The position numbers and the translations under genes were made by a program. From Endocalyx cinctus (Eukaryota; Ascomycota; Sordariomycetes; Amphisphaeriales; Apiosporaceae), in the NCBI GenBank assembly GCA_001600455.1, contig BCKC01000004.1, positions 3,956,915-4,020,914 of the forward strand: a DNA stretch of 64,000 nucleotides, in the 5' to 3' direction. Positions 37,136 through 49,174 of this stretch are shown here, piece by piece. The notes below the pieces were generated by a model. That model had not been told where the DNA came from. It made no database searches and was given only the letters and a program-made list of their open reading frames with translations. Numbering within the stretch: position 1 is the stretch's first letter; every line of letters begins with the position of its first letter.

Positions 37136-38902
37136 TCAACCCAATTTTACTAGATATCCCGACATACCTTCACTGTTGAATTGAGTAGCTAAATTATACA
37201 TACTTTCACCTTTCTTATCGTGTACCAGGCCAATCCACGGAAATGAGGTTAGTAGATCTCGCATCTCCTTCCAAGACTCAATTTTGCAGGTGCACAACGT
37301 CTCTCGTAGTAAAGGAACGATCCAACCATGATCGACTATTTCAAGCACAGTGATGTTACCGATCATAAGGATCCACACGAGTAAACGTGGCGAAATATCG
37401 GTACATGTTGAGCTCATCCTCCTAAGACAGGATCGAAGAGTGGACGTGAGGTGAGGATAAGACATTCCCACCTGTTGCCACGGTAGAAAGACACTGCATG
37501 AAAAGCAGAGGAGGCTGAGACGAATAATCTCATTCATGCATGATTTCTCAAAACTTTCATTGAGGAGATGGTACATGATCGAAGACATGGCCTCCAGGAA
37601 CGTTCCCGTGGTTATGAGCTGCTTTGAATCGGAGGCAAAGTTTATGACGTAACAAAAATCGTACATGAAACTCCAAGCTAAAGCGAGGTCCTCGTCCATG
37701 TCTATACCGTCGCCAGTTGGAGAAAATTTACCAAGACGAGAGATTTTCGAGAGAGGAAATAAATTTCTACGATCGAAGCGTAACGTCAAGTTCGGATATG
37801 ATGGAGGAGAGTCGGACGACAAAGCACCATCGATGAACATCGGCATTGAGCCGCTGTGAACTGATATACCTATATCGCATCTGATAACTCATCACTTAGT
37901 CTCTATTTTAACCAAGTAATAAAATCAACGAGAAAAAGATCGCCGGGACATACCTAAGTATTTCAATAACAAGCTTTTCGTTATCTCTGAACGAATCGAA
38001 GCCTCCTCTAAGTTGGACGATTTTGAGAATACCCTCTAGGTGGCTCTTAGCAGAACTCACACTGCCAACCCGGAAAGCGTGGCCGGCAAAGCTTAGTATC
38101 ACAGACACCGTGTTATTGGAGAGTCTCGAGACGTCGTTATCAAATAAAAGCCTCTCACGAATCAGGGTTATGGCTTTCTGGTAGTGGTACAAACTGAGCG
38201 AGCTTGCCCGGATAATAGAATTTTCGGCTTGGACGGCGTCAAAGTAATAAAGTGATGTGAATATCCGGGCATGAAGGAATGCAGGGTCAACTTCTAATGG
38301 CCCAATCCAGTCCTCGGCCCTTCGCTCGAAAAAAATGCATGACTCTATAGGGAAAAGAAGTTGTTTGGCTATAGAGGAGACTATTAACAGTCAAGGCGCA
38401 GGAAGTTTTGAGTTACATTAGTCAGATTTGAAGAGGAATAATAGTGGATTAAACGAAAGAATATCACTTACACTGTAATACGATATCCACCGCTGCAGGC
38501 TCGACAGAGTCGGCAAAACGCAGAGTGGACGCTATCGAACCAAAGGTGCGGGGTGTATGTAAATGAATGCTGGGGGAAGGATGATTATCCGAGCTGGGTG
38601 TTCTATAGGATGGAGGTCTGGAAAATGAGTTTTCAGACTCCCCATCGTGATCCGAGCTACCTTCGGAGGTAGGGAGGGACTGGAGCGCGTTTTCCCGAAA
38701 CTGTTTACTTCCGAGAGGCCTCATCCTACCCAAATTCTTTCCCTTCATCACATGGCGACGGATGAGTTTGCGTTTGTTCGGGTCGAATTTCTCTATCCCA
38801 TTCTGCACTATAAAGGGTAATTCTGCGGCACGTGAGACAAACGTAAAACTTTTGCTTCTTGCTTCTGATTGACTCACCTAAGGGCTTGTGAGAAGTAGTC
38901 AT
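37136..38902 (-). CDS. Fungal regulator-like protein without visible zinc finger
   Basis: Exons 38902-38878, 38822-38472, 38380-37954 and 37880-37136 join in frame to 515 residues. The N-terminus (LPFIVQNGIEKFDPNKRKLI, RRHVMKGKN) is the short segment often found in fungal 'C6-like' regulators that lack or have lost the Zn2Cys6 cluster. A serine-rich stretch follows (about 60-105). The remainder is helical, hydrophobic and leucine-rich, resembling the fungal-specific transcription-factor middle region, with FTSLYYFDAVQAEN and GHAFRVGS. No DNA-binding motif is seen, so it may act as a cofactor or repressor, or an upstream exon may be missed. The fourth acceptor has an alternative 27 bases downstream. 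It is divergent from the SDR at 39564, about 660 bases away. Confidence 0.7.
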
Positions 38903-39563
38903 GTCAAGAATGAAATTCTAGAATGGGATAATAATACCGGTGGATACTTGTAGGCTATGTATCGTTAATAGAATATAGATGAAAAAATAATGACGGAGTA
39001 AGGAAAATGGGTTTCACGGTACGGAGTATTTACAGCGACAGAAGGAGTAACATCGAGATTCTCCCCAGTCTCTCCTGACTACCCCTATTTGTCTGACTGT
39101 CTCCACTCGTATTGAATGCCTATTCGGGAATAGTGTGCGGACTTAAAATGCGGATTTATCGACGGTAAGCTTTGAGAGCAAAGACCCACCACTATTATTT
39201 TCCAGTTCGAGGTTTAGTAACAGAAAAAGGGACAGCATCTTTCCATCCATTTGTTCTATTTCGCGACAATACATGTGTGGCGCGTGGGAAAATCGAAAAA
39301 AACGAAAAATAAAATAAAATAGTGATGATGTCTTATATAGTCAATATAATTTCCGTATTCTCCTTTTCAGTCTTAGTATTCCCAATGGAGAGTTTGTCCA
39401 GTAATAAATATCTTGACTCTCGCATTTTCTATCGAAAGTTTTTTTTTTTTTTTCTCAAATTTTCTATTCTCATCACTGAACTCTTATCATACGATAGGTC
39501 AAGACAACTCGAGGTAGTCGAAAGGAATAAAGAAAGAAAAAAACAGAGAAGAAAATAACAATC
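38903..39563. promoter_or_regulatory. Divergent promoter between regulator-like gene and SDR
   Basis: 660 AT-rich bases between two divergent starts, with T-rich and A-rich tracts (39439-39453) close to the SDR start. A shared promoter for the two genes is likely from layout alone; no specific site is recognised. Confidence 0.4.
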
Positions 39564-40654
39564 ATGGTGGGCTCTAAAGATCTGGAGCCTTCAACTGTTC
39601 CCTTCTTCCCGAACGTATTTTTCAGAAATCAATTCAGAGCTAAACCACAATGGCCTACCAGCAACGCTGACCTCAGCGGGCAGACGGCCATCGTGACAGG
39701 AAGCAATACCGGACTAGGTTACGAGGCGGCAATGCAGCTTCTATCATTGAAACTGTCCCGTCTCATCGTCGCCGTCCGTTCCCTGGAAAAGGGAGAAGCA
39801 GCTGCCTCCGTCATGCAAAGGCAATACCCTAAAGCCGACATTCAAGTCTGGCTTTTGGACATGTCAGACTACGGATCTATTCAGAAGTTCGCCAGCCGAG
39901 CGGATTCCAACCTTGAGCGTATCGATATTGTCATCTTAAATGCGGGGTGTGTCCGGTTCGACTATCATAAAATCGAAAGCACTGGTCACGAAGAGACTTT
40001 CCAAGTCAATTATCTCTCCACTATCTTTCTAGCTATTCTGTTACTCCCTATCCTTAAAAATAAACGCGTACCGGGTCACCCTGCACGCTTGACCATTTCG
40101 AGTGCCGCGCTGACACTCGAGTGCAAATTTCTACTCAAGGATAAAATTCCTCTGTTCCCTGCCCTATCTGATCCGGCCAACTTCGACCGCGGAGACAACT
40201 ATAGGGTGACAAAACTACTATGCCAGATATTTGTCTGGACCCTGGTTGAATATGTTTCGCCCGAGGATGTCATCGTCAGTCTCGCCGATCCCGCCTTCGT
40301 ACGTGGAACCGAATTTTCTCGTGATATAGGGGATGGCAAGTTAAAAATTCTTTTGAACGTATTTGGCTTGATCGCTGGACGGAGTCCCAAGGTCGGCGCA
40401 TCTTGCTACGTGGATGCCGTAGTAAACAAAGGCAAGGAAGCACACGGCTGCTTTTTGATGAGCTGGGAGATTCATCCGTAAGCCTGCAATTGATTATTTA
40501 TCCTTTCTATTCTGATACTAATGGAATTGTCAGATTTCCTACCTATCTTTATACTCCGGAAGCTAAGCCGGTAATCCAGCGAGTCTGGGACGAAACGATG
40601 GATGAGTTCAAGTTTGCTAATGTGCGTGGGATTATTGAGTCGATGAAAGTATAA
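39564..40654 (+). CDS. Short-chain dehydrogenase, retinol-dehydrogenase-like
   Basis: Exons 39564-40477 and 40534-40654 (GTAAGC donor, GTCAG acceptor) give 344 residues. Motifs in order: DLSGQTAIVTGSNTGLGYEA (nucleotide binding), IVILNAGCVRF, LTISSAALT (serine), and DNYRVTKLL with the YxxxK pair. The C-terminal exon supplies FPTYLYTPEAKPVIQRVWDE, a usual ending in this fungal SDR group. Expected activity is NAD(P)-dependent oxidation or reduction of an alcohol/carbonyl. The N-terminal 35 residues (VPFFPNVFFRNQFRAKPQWP) are typical of fungal members and may contact membranes. The position between a regulator-like gene and an NRPS-like reductase suggests a tailoring role in a secondary-metabolite pathway. 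Confidence 0.9.
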
Positions 40655-41031
40655 AAGAGATTACTTACGTTTTACCTACCGGTATACATATTGTCTTTCA
40701 ATGAGGTTCAGTTTTCGCACATTTCCAATTGAGTTTTGTTATCCTCGTGTCATCGTATAAGTAGTATTTCAGATCCTCCTCAGCAATATCTCACTCTCAT
40801 CAACATATTGTACTCCAGTCCAGTCCCTACTAGTCTAAACAACTCCATAACTAACTCTCTTACAGAAAAAAAAAATGCTTAAATAGCCTAGAAACTATTG
40901 GGATGATACCCGAAGATAATTGTTCACATACACATAGTAAGTGAATCCACGAGATATTATCTCCATTAGAAGTTTTTTTCTCTACCTCTTCTGCCCTGCT
41001 GGTGTCGATCACGTAGAACCGCCATGATGTC
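40655..41031. other. Intergenic, 377 bases
   Basis: 3' flanks of two converging genes. No feature noticed beyond a short poly-A run near 40866. Confidence 0.5.
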
Positions 41032-41757
41032 CTAATAACAGCTGATATTCGGGCATCCAGTGAAACTATTCCAGCAAGATTTCTTCTTGATTAAACTATG
41101 TTGTTCTTCCAATATTCCAACGAGGCTCTGGAAATCATCGCTTGTCTCGTATATCCAAGAACCTATCACGCGATGAAATGCCGCCAGGTCTGGAAAGTGG
41201 CGTATTCCTTTTATCAGACTTGTTTCGACGTGCCTGGCGGGGCACATGCGCCTCACGTTGTTGATGTGCTGTCTAATCGACTCGGCCTTCGTCCACCGAT
41301 CGTCCGGGATTTGCAGCACGAGAAGTAAAACGGTTTTGGCAAGCGAGTTTAGCTCAGAGTGTTCTCGAATTGAACCTACCAGCTCGACGAGCTTCGGGTC
41401 TGATTGGACCTGCACCCATTTATCATACGCGCGTTCGTCGTTGTCCGGTGGAGGGGGTTTGTATATTTTAGGCGGAAACAGCTGGGCAACTTGTGCGCTG
41501 GTAAGTAGAGAAGGACTCCCAAGACTACGAGGTTGCGTCGAGCCCTGGTTTTCTTGTTGTCGCCAATGGGCGGGCGATAAACTTGGAGTCGCACGTATTC
41601 CAGACCCGCGACCTGCAGCTCTCGCGCGTTCGCGTTCTAGTCGCGCTAGTCGCCTTTTTGCAATCGCGCGTTCTAGAGCTTCGTGTTCTTCGGGCGTGCG
41701 TCCTATAGCTCTTTCTGCCGCACGTTCAGAATCTGCCTGTGGTATCGTAGCGTCCAT
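41032..41757 (-). CDS. Hypothetical protein with Arg/Glu-rich N-terminus
   Basis: Single open frame of 241 residues. Residues 15-55 are a charged helix rich in Arg, Glu and Ala (RRLARLERERARAAG), probably coiled coil; then a proline-rich stretch (FPPKIYKPPPPDN) and a helical C-terminal part (ELNSLAKTVLLLVLQIPDDR, DLAAFHRVIGSWIYE). I do not recognise the family. The mixed hydrophobic and charged periodicity and good codon pattern favour a real gene over chance, but an opposite-strand frame of 187 residues overlaps it and is thought to be a shadow. It might be derived from a mobile element, or its C-terminus may continue in an exon not found. It separates the SDR from the NRPS-like gene. Confidence 0.5.
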   Translation of the reverse strand: MDATIPQADSERAAERAIGRTPEEHEALERAIAKRRLARLERERARAAGRGSGIRATPSLSPAHWRQQENQGSTQPRSLGSPSLLTSAQVAQLFPPKIYKPPPPDNDERAYDKWVQVQSDPKLVELVGSIREHSELNSLAKTVLLLVLQIPDDRWTKAESIRQHINNVRRMCPARHVETSLIKGIRHFPDLAAFHRVIGSWIYETSDDFQSLVGILEEQHSLIKKKSCWNSFTGCPNISCY

Positions 41758-42422
41758 TGAAAAAAAAAATTCTGAAGGAGTTGAAGTAGGTGATCATAGC
41801 GTAAAATAAACCAGAATTTTTGGTCTCAATTAACGCGTCGGTGGGTATTTGTTCTCTGCCTCAATTAACGCCACCAGCTATCTATTGCAATATTCAATAA
41901 ACCGAAGTTCCGGTACGAGGATAGCACGTGACTGGAAATATTATCCAGACTACCTGCTTACTATGCAGTACAGAGTACTGTTTTTACCTAATTATTACTT
42001 AGCTGTATGAAGTACCTGATACCTCGTTCTGCTCTCGATCTCAACACACAGGGAACCATTGGATCAGGTGAAGCCAATTAAATAAAAAGGGGCGATTACA
42101 CTAGATCCTTTTCATCTCACACTATTTTGAAAAAAAAAAAGGATTACCTGATGATAATATTGGCTGGGTTAAGAAGTTTAACTTATTGATTTCTTTTTAC
42201 TGGTTGTTTCAACTCGTAGATAACATACAGCTAACATTTATGTGGCGGCAGCAACATCCCCTGGGATGAATGAATGAATGGATACCCTGACCTTGCTGGT
42301 GCGCGGTGACTGAAAAAGAAAAGCAGAAAGACAAGCAGAACTGGGAATTCTCCAGAAAACAAGAACTTTCATTGACCGCTCACTATAATTTATCCTATAT
42401 AACTAGAATAAAAGAGATAATT
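41758..42422. other. Intergenic, 665 bases
   Basis: 3' flank of the NRPS-like gene and 5' flank of the hypothetical gene. Contains GCAGTACAGAGTACTG near 41965 (imperfect palindrome) and a poly-A run at 42130. No gene. Confidence 0.45.
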
Positions 42423-45400
42423 CTACAGATTCCAGCTACGTAACCAAGCTAAAATCAGAGATTTTTCCAAATTCTCAATCTTAATCTTGGAGATGCTACC
42501 AAAGTGAGAAAGTTCATAACAAGTCTGATTTTTCTCATTGTCAATCAGTTGGTAGTAATGAAGAAGTTTGATGGCAGGCATATTCTCAATGTCAGTGGTA
42601 CTTGGATCAGCAATGTCATGAAGTTTCTTGATCCACTCTGAAAATGGAACAGCTTCGGTAATACCATACGTCTCACGAGCGATCTCAACTAGGAGATCCC
42701 ATGGCTGTGGATTGGGATGGCTGATATTGAAAACTTGTACTTCCTTGCCAGCTGCACGGAAAATGATATCCTTCATCATACTGGCGATGGTATCAACTGG
42801 AACCCAATCGATGGCCGCGACATCAGTGGGAACGCACTTGAGTGTCTTCGATGTCCGAAGTAAAGCCGATAGCCACGGTTGGTCTGCCCAAATACCACCG
42901 GACTCTAGGTTGGCAGGACCTCCAACCTGGGAGACACGAACAATGGACACGGGTACGCCGAAAATCCGATTCGCGGCCGCGAGAATCCTCTCTCCGGCAA
43001 GCTTCGACTGTGCATAACCAACGTTCAGTGCGGCTGAGGGGTCATCCACAGGGGCTTCCGGTGCCGCAGTAGTCATTGCGCTGACTGAAGACAATGAGCT
43101 GACGAAAAGGAGGCGCTTCTTGCGATTGCTCGTCGTAGACAGCTCCACAAGGTCTCGAACAGCTCGTAGGAAGGGACTGAACGACTTCATGGCTTGGGTG
43201 AAATCAAGTCGCCATGAATTGTAAATGATCAAATCCGCTTCGTCCGCAATCATATTATAGTCATTCTCGGGAAGCCCTAGCCGAGGCTGCCCTAGCGTAA
43301 TTGTCTTATAAACGAGCTTCGGTAGGAGGTGATCAACGTCTTTGCCAATCTTGACAAGCTCCGCTGATTGTCTCTTTTCCGCCTCGTAGCTGCGATTCAA
43401 ACAGAACACTTGGGTGATCTCTGGGGATCTCAGGAGTTCAAGGAGAATATGATTCCCCAAGTATCCAGTTGAGCCAATAAAGGCGATCTTGGATATTTCT
43501 TGTGGTTCAGGGAATTCGGGGCCCGGGGTAGGTTTTGGCGGGAATTCTTTGACATACTGCGTGACGAGATCGTCCATCCCACGGCCTGCTTCAAGTTCAT
43601 GAGTATCGCTGGGGATCTTTCCATCTCGCAAGAATTCTAGCACAACGCGTGAAAGACTGGCAATGGTGGGATTATGATATATAGTGCGTGGCGATATCCA
43701 GGCAAGAGAGTCGGAGGTTTGGATACGTAAATTGCGTTTGAGATTGGAGGTCACTTCCAGTGTCTGTAAAGAGTCAAACCCGTAGGAGTAGAAATCCTCG
43801 TCCTTATCCATGCCCGCTGCTGCGGGGAAGGAAGGCACGAGCATGCTATTACACCAAGTTAGTAACAGAACATCATACTATCTAGACGATAAAGGTGATA
43901 GACAATAAATTTCAGGGTATCATGAAAAGTATACACTATAATAAAAGCACAAAAATCACTCACCCCCGCAGGAATTCCATGACTGAGTTGAGATCTAGAT
44001 TGGATTTTAGATCGAGTTCTGCTTTGACTGGCGCTAGCGATTCATGCGAATAAAGTTCCTCGATTTCTTCTTTATAGGTCTGCTCCGTGAATTTCCGAAT
44101 TACGGTGTTCTTGGCAGTCTTGGGGAAAGGTTTGTTTGGCGATGCACAGATAATCATGCCAGGTAAGATACGTCCATGTCCAGGGAGAATCAAGTTTGCC
44201 TTCTCGACTTCTTCCCATAACTCTAGGAGGAACTTCGCTCTTGCTTGCTCATCCTCGATTATTTCTTTCCTGGGCTCAACAAGGAGAGATGATCGTGTTT
44301 TTCCGTTCGCGACTACTATTGCCCCGACGACATCGGGGAGCTTTTGGATTTCGGCCTCGAAAAAAAGTGGATTGAACTTCTCACCATTGGCAAGAACTAT
44401 GATATCATCCCGACGTCCGTAGTATTTGTACAGAGTTGGGTGCTCGGGATGCCTCTTGAACAAGTCTCTAGTGTAATACTTGGTCACTCCAGGAAGGTTG
44501 TGATAAATACCAGTGGTATCCTGGGTAGTCTCATCGGCAATAATGACTAGCTCAAAAGAGTCATCATCTGAAGGCTGCATTTCATGTTTGTAGGCGGGAT
44601 TGAACTCGTGCCAGTCCCAGAATTCTCTTGGAAGGGATAGTTCCGGTAAGAAAACTACTTCGGTGGAACCAAATGGAGATACCATCTCAACAACTTGGGA
44701 TAGCTGATTTCCTATCGCCTCATTTGTGAACGGTGCTCCACTACAGGCAAGAAAGTCCAGCCCCTTGAAGAAATCATATCCATTTTCTTCCTTATTTGAC
44801 AGAAGATCTTCGACCACAGATGGAACAAGGAACATGGCTCTTAGCTTTTGCTTCTGTAGAACTTCCTTTACCAATGATGCGCTTGGGACCATGTGGGGAG
44901 GGCCCATGACTGGTGAAGAATTCCGGAAAATAGCGTTGACTTTCACCGAAATCTGTTAGTGATAATAATCTATAGGTCGATGTTTGAAATTTTGACTTAC
45001 CGGTGAAGAATAGAAATCCACCAAGCTGCCCGGAGACGCAAGTTAATAATTTTATTCTGTCATATTACCAGATGTATGATCTTCTAACTCACATGAAAAA
45101 AAGGAAAAATCATATACACTCTAGCCTCTTCTCCTTCGAACTGCCATACGGTTGAGTCTTTCTTTTTTCTACCCGGGGGAGGGAGGAGGTTCGTCTCGTT
45201 GTCGAGTGTTGCAAATGTACCATGCGTCATAGTAATGGGCTTCGGAATACCTAATCAACCGTCAGGCTGTAAGTCTCAGATGTTTTAGCGATGGGGATTC
45301 TAACCAGTAGACCCCGAAGAATGCAACACAACAATTGGATCGTTCCTAGCTTCATCAAAACTTTTTCTGAACGGGTAGACCTCAGTGTCGCTTCCCATCA

Positions 45401-45928
45401 TGTCCTCAAATGAGGGAATAGCTCGACAATCAACCGCTGGGTCTATGTTCTTCAAAGCTTTTGCGAAGGGCTCGAGCTTGTCTGTATATAGAACTCTACT
45501 GCAGTTTGTTTGACTCATCAAGGAAAAGTTGGTGGAGGCAGTATTGCGTATTGAAGGAATTAGCAACTGGCGACGTAGGAAAGTAGTTAGTACCTAGTGA
45601 CGGGGTATGCAGACTGAATAGGGTATATTCAAACCTTGAAACCGCATTTAACCGCAGCGAAAAAAGTAATAGGACCACGAAGATCTAGAAGACCTATATA
45701 GGCAAGAGTCTCGAAGTTCTCACTGCGACCAAAAGCTGCTTCAATCCAACGGGCCATGAAATTCACACAGCGAGCAAAATCACCAACGGTGATATCACGG
45801 AACCCATCAGAAGGCATGAGAGTCTTCGGAATGGCAGCATAGAGCCGGTTAGGATTCGTTTCTGCGATCTGATCCAAGACCGAAGGGAGTAGCCTGCGTC
45901 CATATGTATGTCTTGCTTCTGAAGCCAT
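42423..45928 (-). CDS. NRPS-like A-T-R carboxylic acid reductase
   Basis: Six exons, 45928-45635, 45566-45305, 45250-45093, 45025-45001 (25 nt), 44939-43964 and 43845-42423, give 1045 residues. The adenylation domain (about 1-560) shows VVLHSSGSTGIPKPI (A3), SPFGSTEVV (A5), YYTRDLFKRHP and YGRRDDIIVLANGEKFNP (A7-A8), and FPKTAKNTVIRK (A10). A carrier domain has FYSYGFDSLQTLEV, its Ser (about 596) being the phosphopantetheine site. The reductase domain starts IAFIGSTGYLGNHILLELL (NADPH) and has VSSLSSVSAM and VGYAQSKLAGERIL (YxxxK). Such enzymes activate a carboxylic acid with ATP, load it on the carrier and release an aldehyde or alcohol. The 25-nt exon and the AAAG acceptor of exon 5 are needed to keep frame. 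This is the likely core enzyme of the cluster; substrate unknown. Confidence 0.93.
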
Positions 45929-47238
45929 GATGTGTGGAAATCAAGTAGGTAAATATTGAAACGTTCTGGATAAGTTTTATTTTACTATAACGTGATATGA
46001 AAATTTATCTTGGAGTGTAAAGTAGTTAAAGATATTAGTTTCAGCTCGCTTATGAAGAAAAAGAGAAATGTGCGGAATTTTGCTGGCCATGACAAGGGAG
46101 GAACAGATGATGAGAATTCACAATGTAATTATACTACCCCACCAAACTCCCAGAACAGCCACGCTCCATTGATGCATGAACAAGGAAACGGTAGCTGCAC
46201 GTTATCCAACGCGTTGTTTTCGATGTGACGTGATGTTGGTGACTAGGGACTTAGTGTGACTGGCTAGGGATTTATATAACAGATATTATAAAAAGACTCT
46301 GCTCTAACAAACTCAATATATGCAATATATGAATTGATGCTCTTCTAAAGACGTATTTAGTGGTACGATGAGAGAAACCAACCACTTGATACCATAGTGC
46401 CAATTGGTTCATTGTTACGTTGTCATGTGCATATGTTGGTTGAACGCGCATATAATATGTGAATTCGGCCAATTACCAACTGTTACCAAGAACGTCCGAG
46501 GAAGCTACCTAACAGGTGTGATCAAATCAGTTGGCGCTCTGGAAAGGAGTCGCTTTCGTTATGCGGGAGATTCATCTTTGTCGCAAAATTGTCGGAATTA
46601 TGTGACTGAAATATAGGGTGGTCTGGTGAGTGGGGATTCCGCCATCTGCATCATGTAAGCTGTTTGTTATTATCATGTGACAAGAAATATTTATTTTATC
46701 AAAGCTATACTATTCGGGGAACAAAAAACATTAGGAGAGCTCGATCACCCATTTTCCTACAAAAGCCATCCACTTTCGTTCTGAGCATAGATGCAAGAAT
46801 ACTTTCGGTATTAATACTGTTCGTCTCTTCACTTCAACCTTCTGTGCTTACCTTTTCCTGCACAACTAAGAAGATATGACAGAGAAGTGGGACTGAATGG
46901 GACCTGGTATCGAAGGCGTAAAATGAAGGGGTGGAATCATGTTTACCAACCCGGTCTGGGAGATTTACCAATCCTGTAATTACATATTGCCAGCTCAGAA
47001 AACATTATAGATAAGGTACTGAGCTCCCCGCTCGATTCGTAGAAGTAAATAGATCCTTAAGCCCTGATCCAATGAAGTATTTCTTTACCTAGTGCACTCT
47101 ATATGATTACCAAGCTCCTAATTCACCCCCACAAGCTCTAACACGTTCATATCATGTCCGACTGTATTAATCATATGACCTAAAGTAGAAGGGAGAGAGA
47201 ATGATGGGGTGATACATGGCCATTTTACATACAGCCGA
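45929..47238. other. Intergenic with repeat B copy 2
   Basis: Promoter of the NRPS-like gene, then AT-rich DNA with repeat B copy 2 at 46877-47081. Short frames here lack motifs. No gene is supported. Confidence 0.45.
46877..47081 (+). repeat. Dispersed repeat B, copy 2
   Basis: Same orientation as 34204-34408, sharing GAGAAGTGGGACTGAATGG, ACCTGGTATCG, GGGGTGGAATCA and ATCCTGTAAT. Differences are mainly transitions. The pair encloses 12.5 kb holding two SDRs, the regulator-like gene, the hypothetical gene and the NRPS-like gene. Confidence 0.85.
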
Positions 47239-49174
47239 TCACAGGATAGGAGCATAATACCGAAATCGGTTTAACGGATCATACGCAGTTTTCAATGTCT
47301 TCAGCTTCTTCACCCGCCACTCCTCATACCCGTAGAGCTCTTCTACTGTCTCTTCTCCATGAGCATAGTTCACATATGCATTGACCTGCGAGGATCCGCT
47401 ACCAGCAAGAAGTTCTGCTCGAATTTTCATTCCGGCTTCACGAGCCACGGTCTCATATGCGGGGTCAACGTATCTCATGACAGGCGAACTACGAGTAGAA
47501 TTTTCAGTTGTCAGTTAAATATGGAAATATCAACTAATTAAAGGGGGAGATTCGAAGGAATATGATTGTCCATGAGTTCATGTCAATCTACTTTTACTCA
47601 CAGCAACAAATTACTCTCCCGATGAGCGAATGCCGTGCTTTTAGCTGGCACATCTTTAACTCCCTTCATAGCATATCCTTCATTAAGCATAACTGAAGTG
47701 TTTAGCCCGGGATACTTCGTTGTGTACTTGTCGTACAAATCAAACACGAGCCTCTGCGCCGTGATATTATACTTGGCGAGATTTATTGGAAAGCGCTGCC
47801 TGCTTGATCCCGCTACCTGGCACACCGGATTTTCGAGCCCTCTATCGGTAGTGGTTAGGAGATTAGGATAGGATACCACTTCTACAGATTGGATGGCTGG
47901 ACCTAAGGCTTCCAGTTGTGCACTGTAGGGTTCGGCTTCCGAGGGCAGACCTTGGTATAGAATGTAGCAATGTATAACGGGCTAGTCGTATTCGTCAATT
48001 TCATCAGCCAGAATCCTCGTGTAATTAATTATACGTATAAAATTCCCCAGATATTTTTTTTTCTTAGGTAAGATGAATTATTTCACTCACCTTAACATCA
48101 TCCAAGTCAGCCATACGCATGAAAGTGATCCAGTGTAACAGCTCCACAGGCGGTTGTCCTCCTTCATCAAAATTTGAAATCTTATTCGCGACCTCGAAAA
48201 TGCTCTCCAGCTTATCAGAAGTGAAGACGAAAGTATACACGGACCAGACGTCGTCGGGAGGCATGTCGTAAGTGGCCATCTGGAAAGATGTCACGATACC
48301 GAAGTTATGGCCGGCACCTCGCATGGCCCAGAAGAGGTCGGAGTGTGAGCTCCTGGAAGCAGTGACGAGCGATCCGTTCCCTAGCACCACTTGTAGCGAT
48401 AGAAGCGAATCCGCTACCAATCCATACCGTCCCTGCAGTATGCCGTAGCCGCCGCCAAGGGCCGGCCCAAGAACGCTAGTGCACTCGCATGCGCCGGTCA
48501 CTAGTCCTTAATTTTTAGTGTGCATTTATCTCAAGAATTATACCCTAGTAGTAAGAAAGGGGCAAAAAATAAGCATGCTTAGAAAATCCGACCATACCAG
48601 TCTGTTTTCCCTCCGCCGAAAGAGCACGAATTACTTCGACTGAAAGGGTACCGCCTCCTATCATAGCTGAATTCCCATCGGCGGCTAGTTCGACATTGTT
48701 CATTCTTCTCATCCAGATCTCGATTCCATTGCGCAATTTCGACAGTGAGCTAATAGATCCGTGCGAGCCTGAGACAGCTAAGAACGGAATGCCGAGGAAA
48801 TTGGCAATTTGGACCTTGTCATTCTATGTTAGCCACAAATCTAGAGTATATGTTTAAGAGTGAAGATATAAAACACATGGCCGTACGGTGCTCTGAATAT
48901 CACTCTGGGTTGCAACATCAACAGCAACGAGGAACGAGAACGGGCCTCCCCAATCCCCCCTCTCTGTGGCATTTTCAAACCCTTCGGTTCCGGGAAAGTA
49001 GATGGCCGCGTCAGGAGACAAGACCGGGACGAGATGGTTGACTATTCTTAATGCGTCTGCACTCGGCGGGTCACTGATCTTGGCGTCGCTAGCGGCAGCG
49101 AAGGCGGAGGAAATGGTTACGAGCCCTACGATCAGGAAAGATGTGACGAGGCGAGAGATTTTGAGACTCATCAT
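47239..49174 (-). CDS. FAD-linked oxidoreductase (secreted, BBE/PCMH family)
   Basis: Exons 49174-48887, 48823-48598, 48500-48091, 47981-47602 and 47488-47239 join in frame to 517 residues. Residues 1-27 are a signal peptide (TSFLIVGLVTISSAFAA). The FAD domain has IPFLAVSGSHGSISSL with the His for covalent flavin, MIGGGTLSVEV, and TGACECTSVLGPALGGGYG containing candidate cysteines for the second link; FWAMRGAGHNFGIVTSF follows. The C-terminal BBE segment YAHGEETVEELYG...YDPLNRFRYYAPI is complete. In fungal clusters such oxidases form rings, double bonds or aldehydes in late steps, often in the secretory pathway. Start: two tandem ATGs (49174 and 49171). It lies between the NRPS-like reductase and the dioxygenase, all on the minus strand, consistent with membership of the same cluster. 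Confidence 0.92.

Noticed and set aside
41246..41809. 187-residue open frame on the plus strand
   Set aside because: Antisense to the hypothetical gene at 41032-41757, which has the better start and more protein-like composition; still the less certain of the pairs.
44939..45025. Apparent frameshift in the A-T-R gene
   Set aside because: Using the AAAG acceptor at 44940 after CTAAC restores frame and the conserved A-domain sequence.
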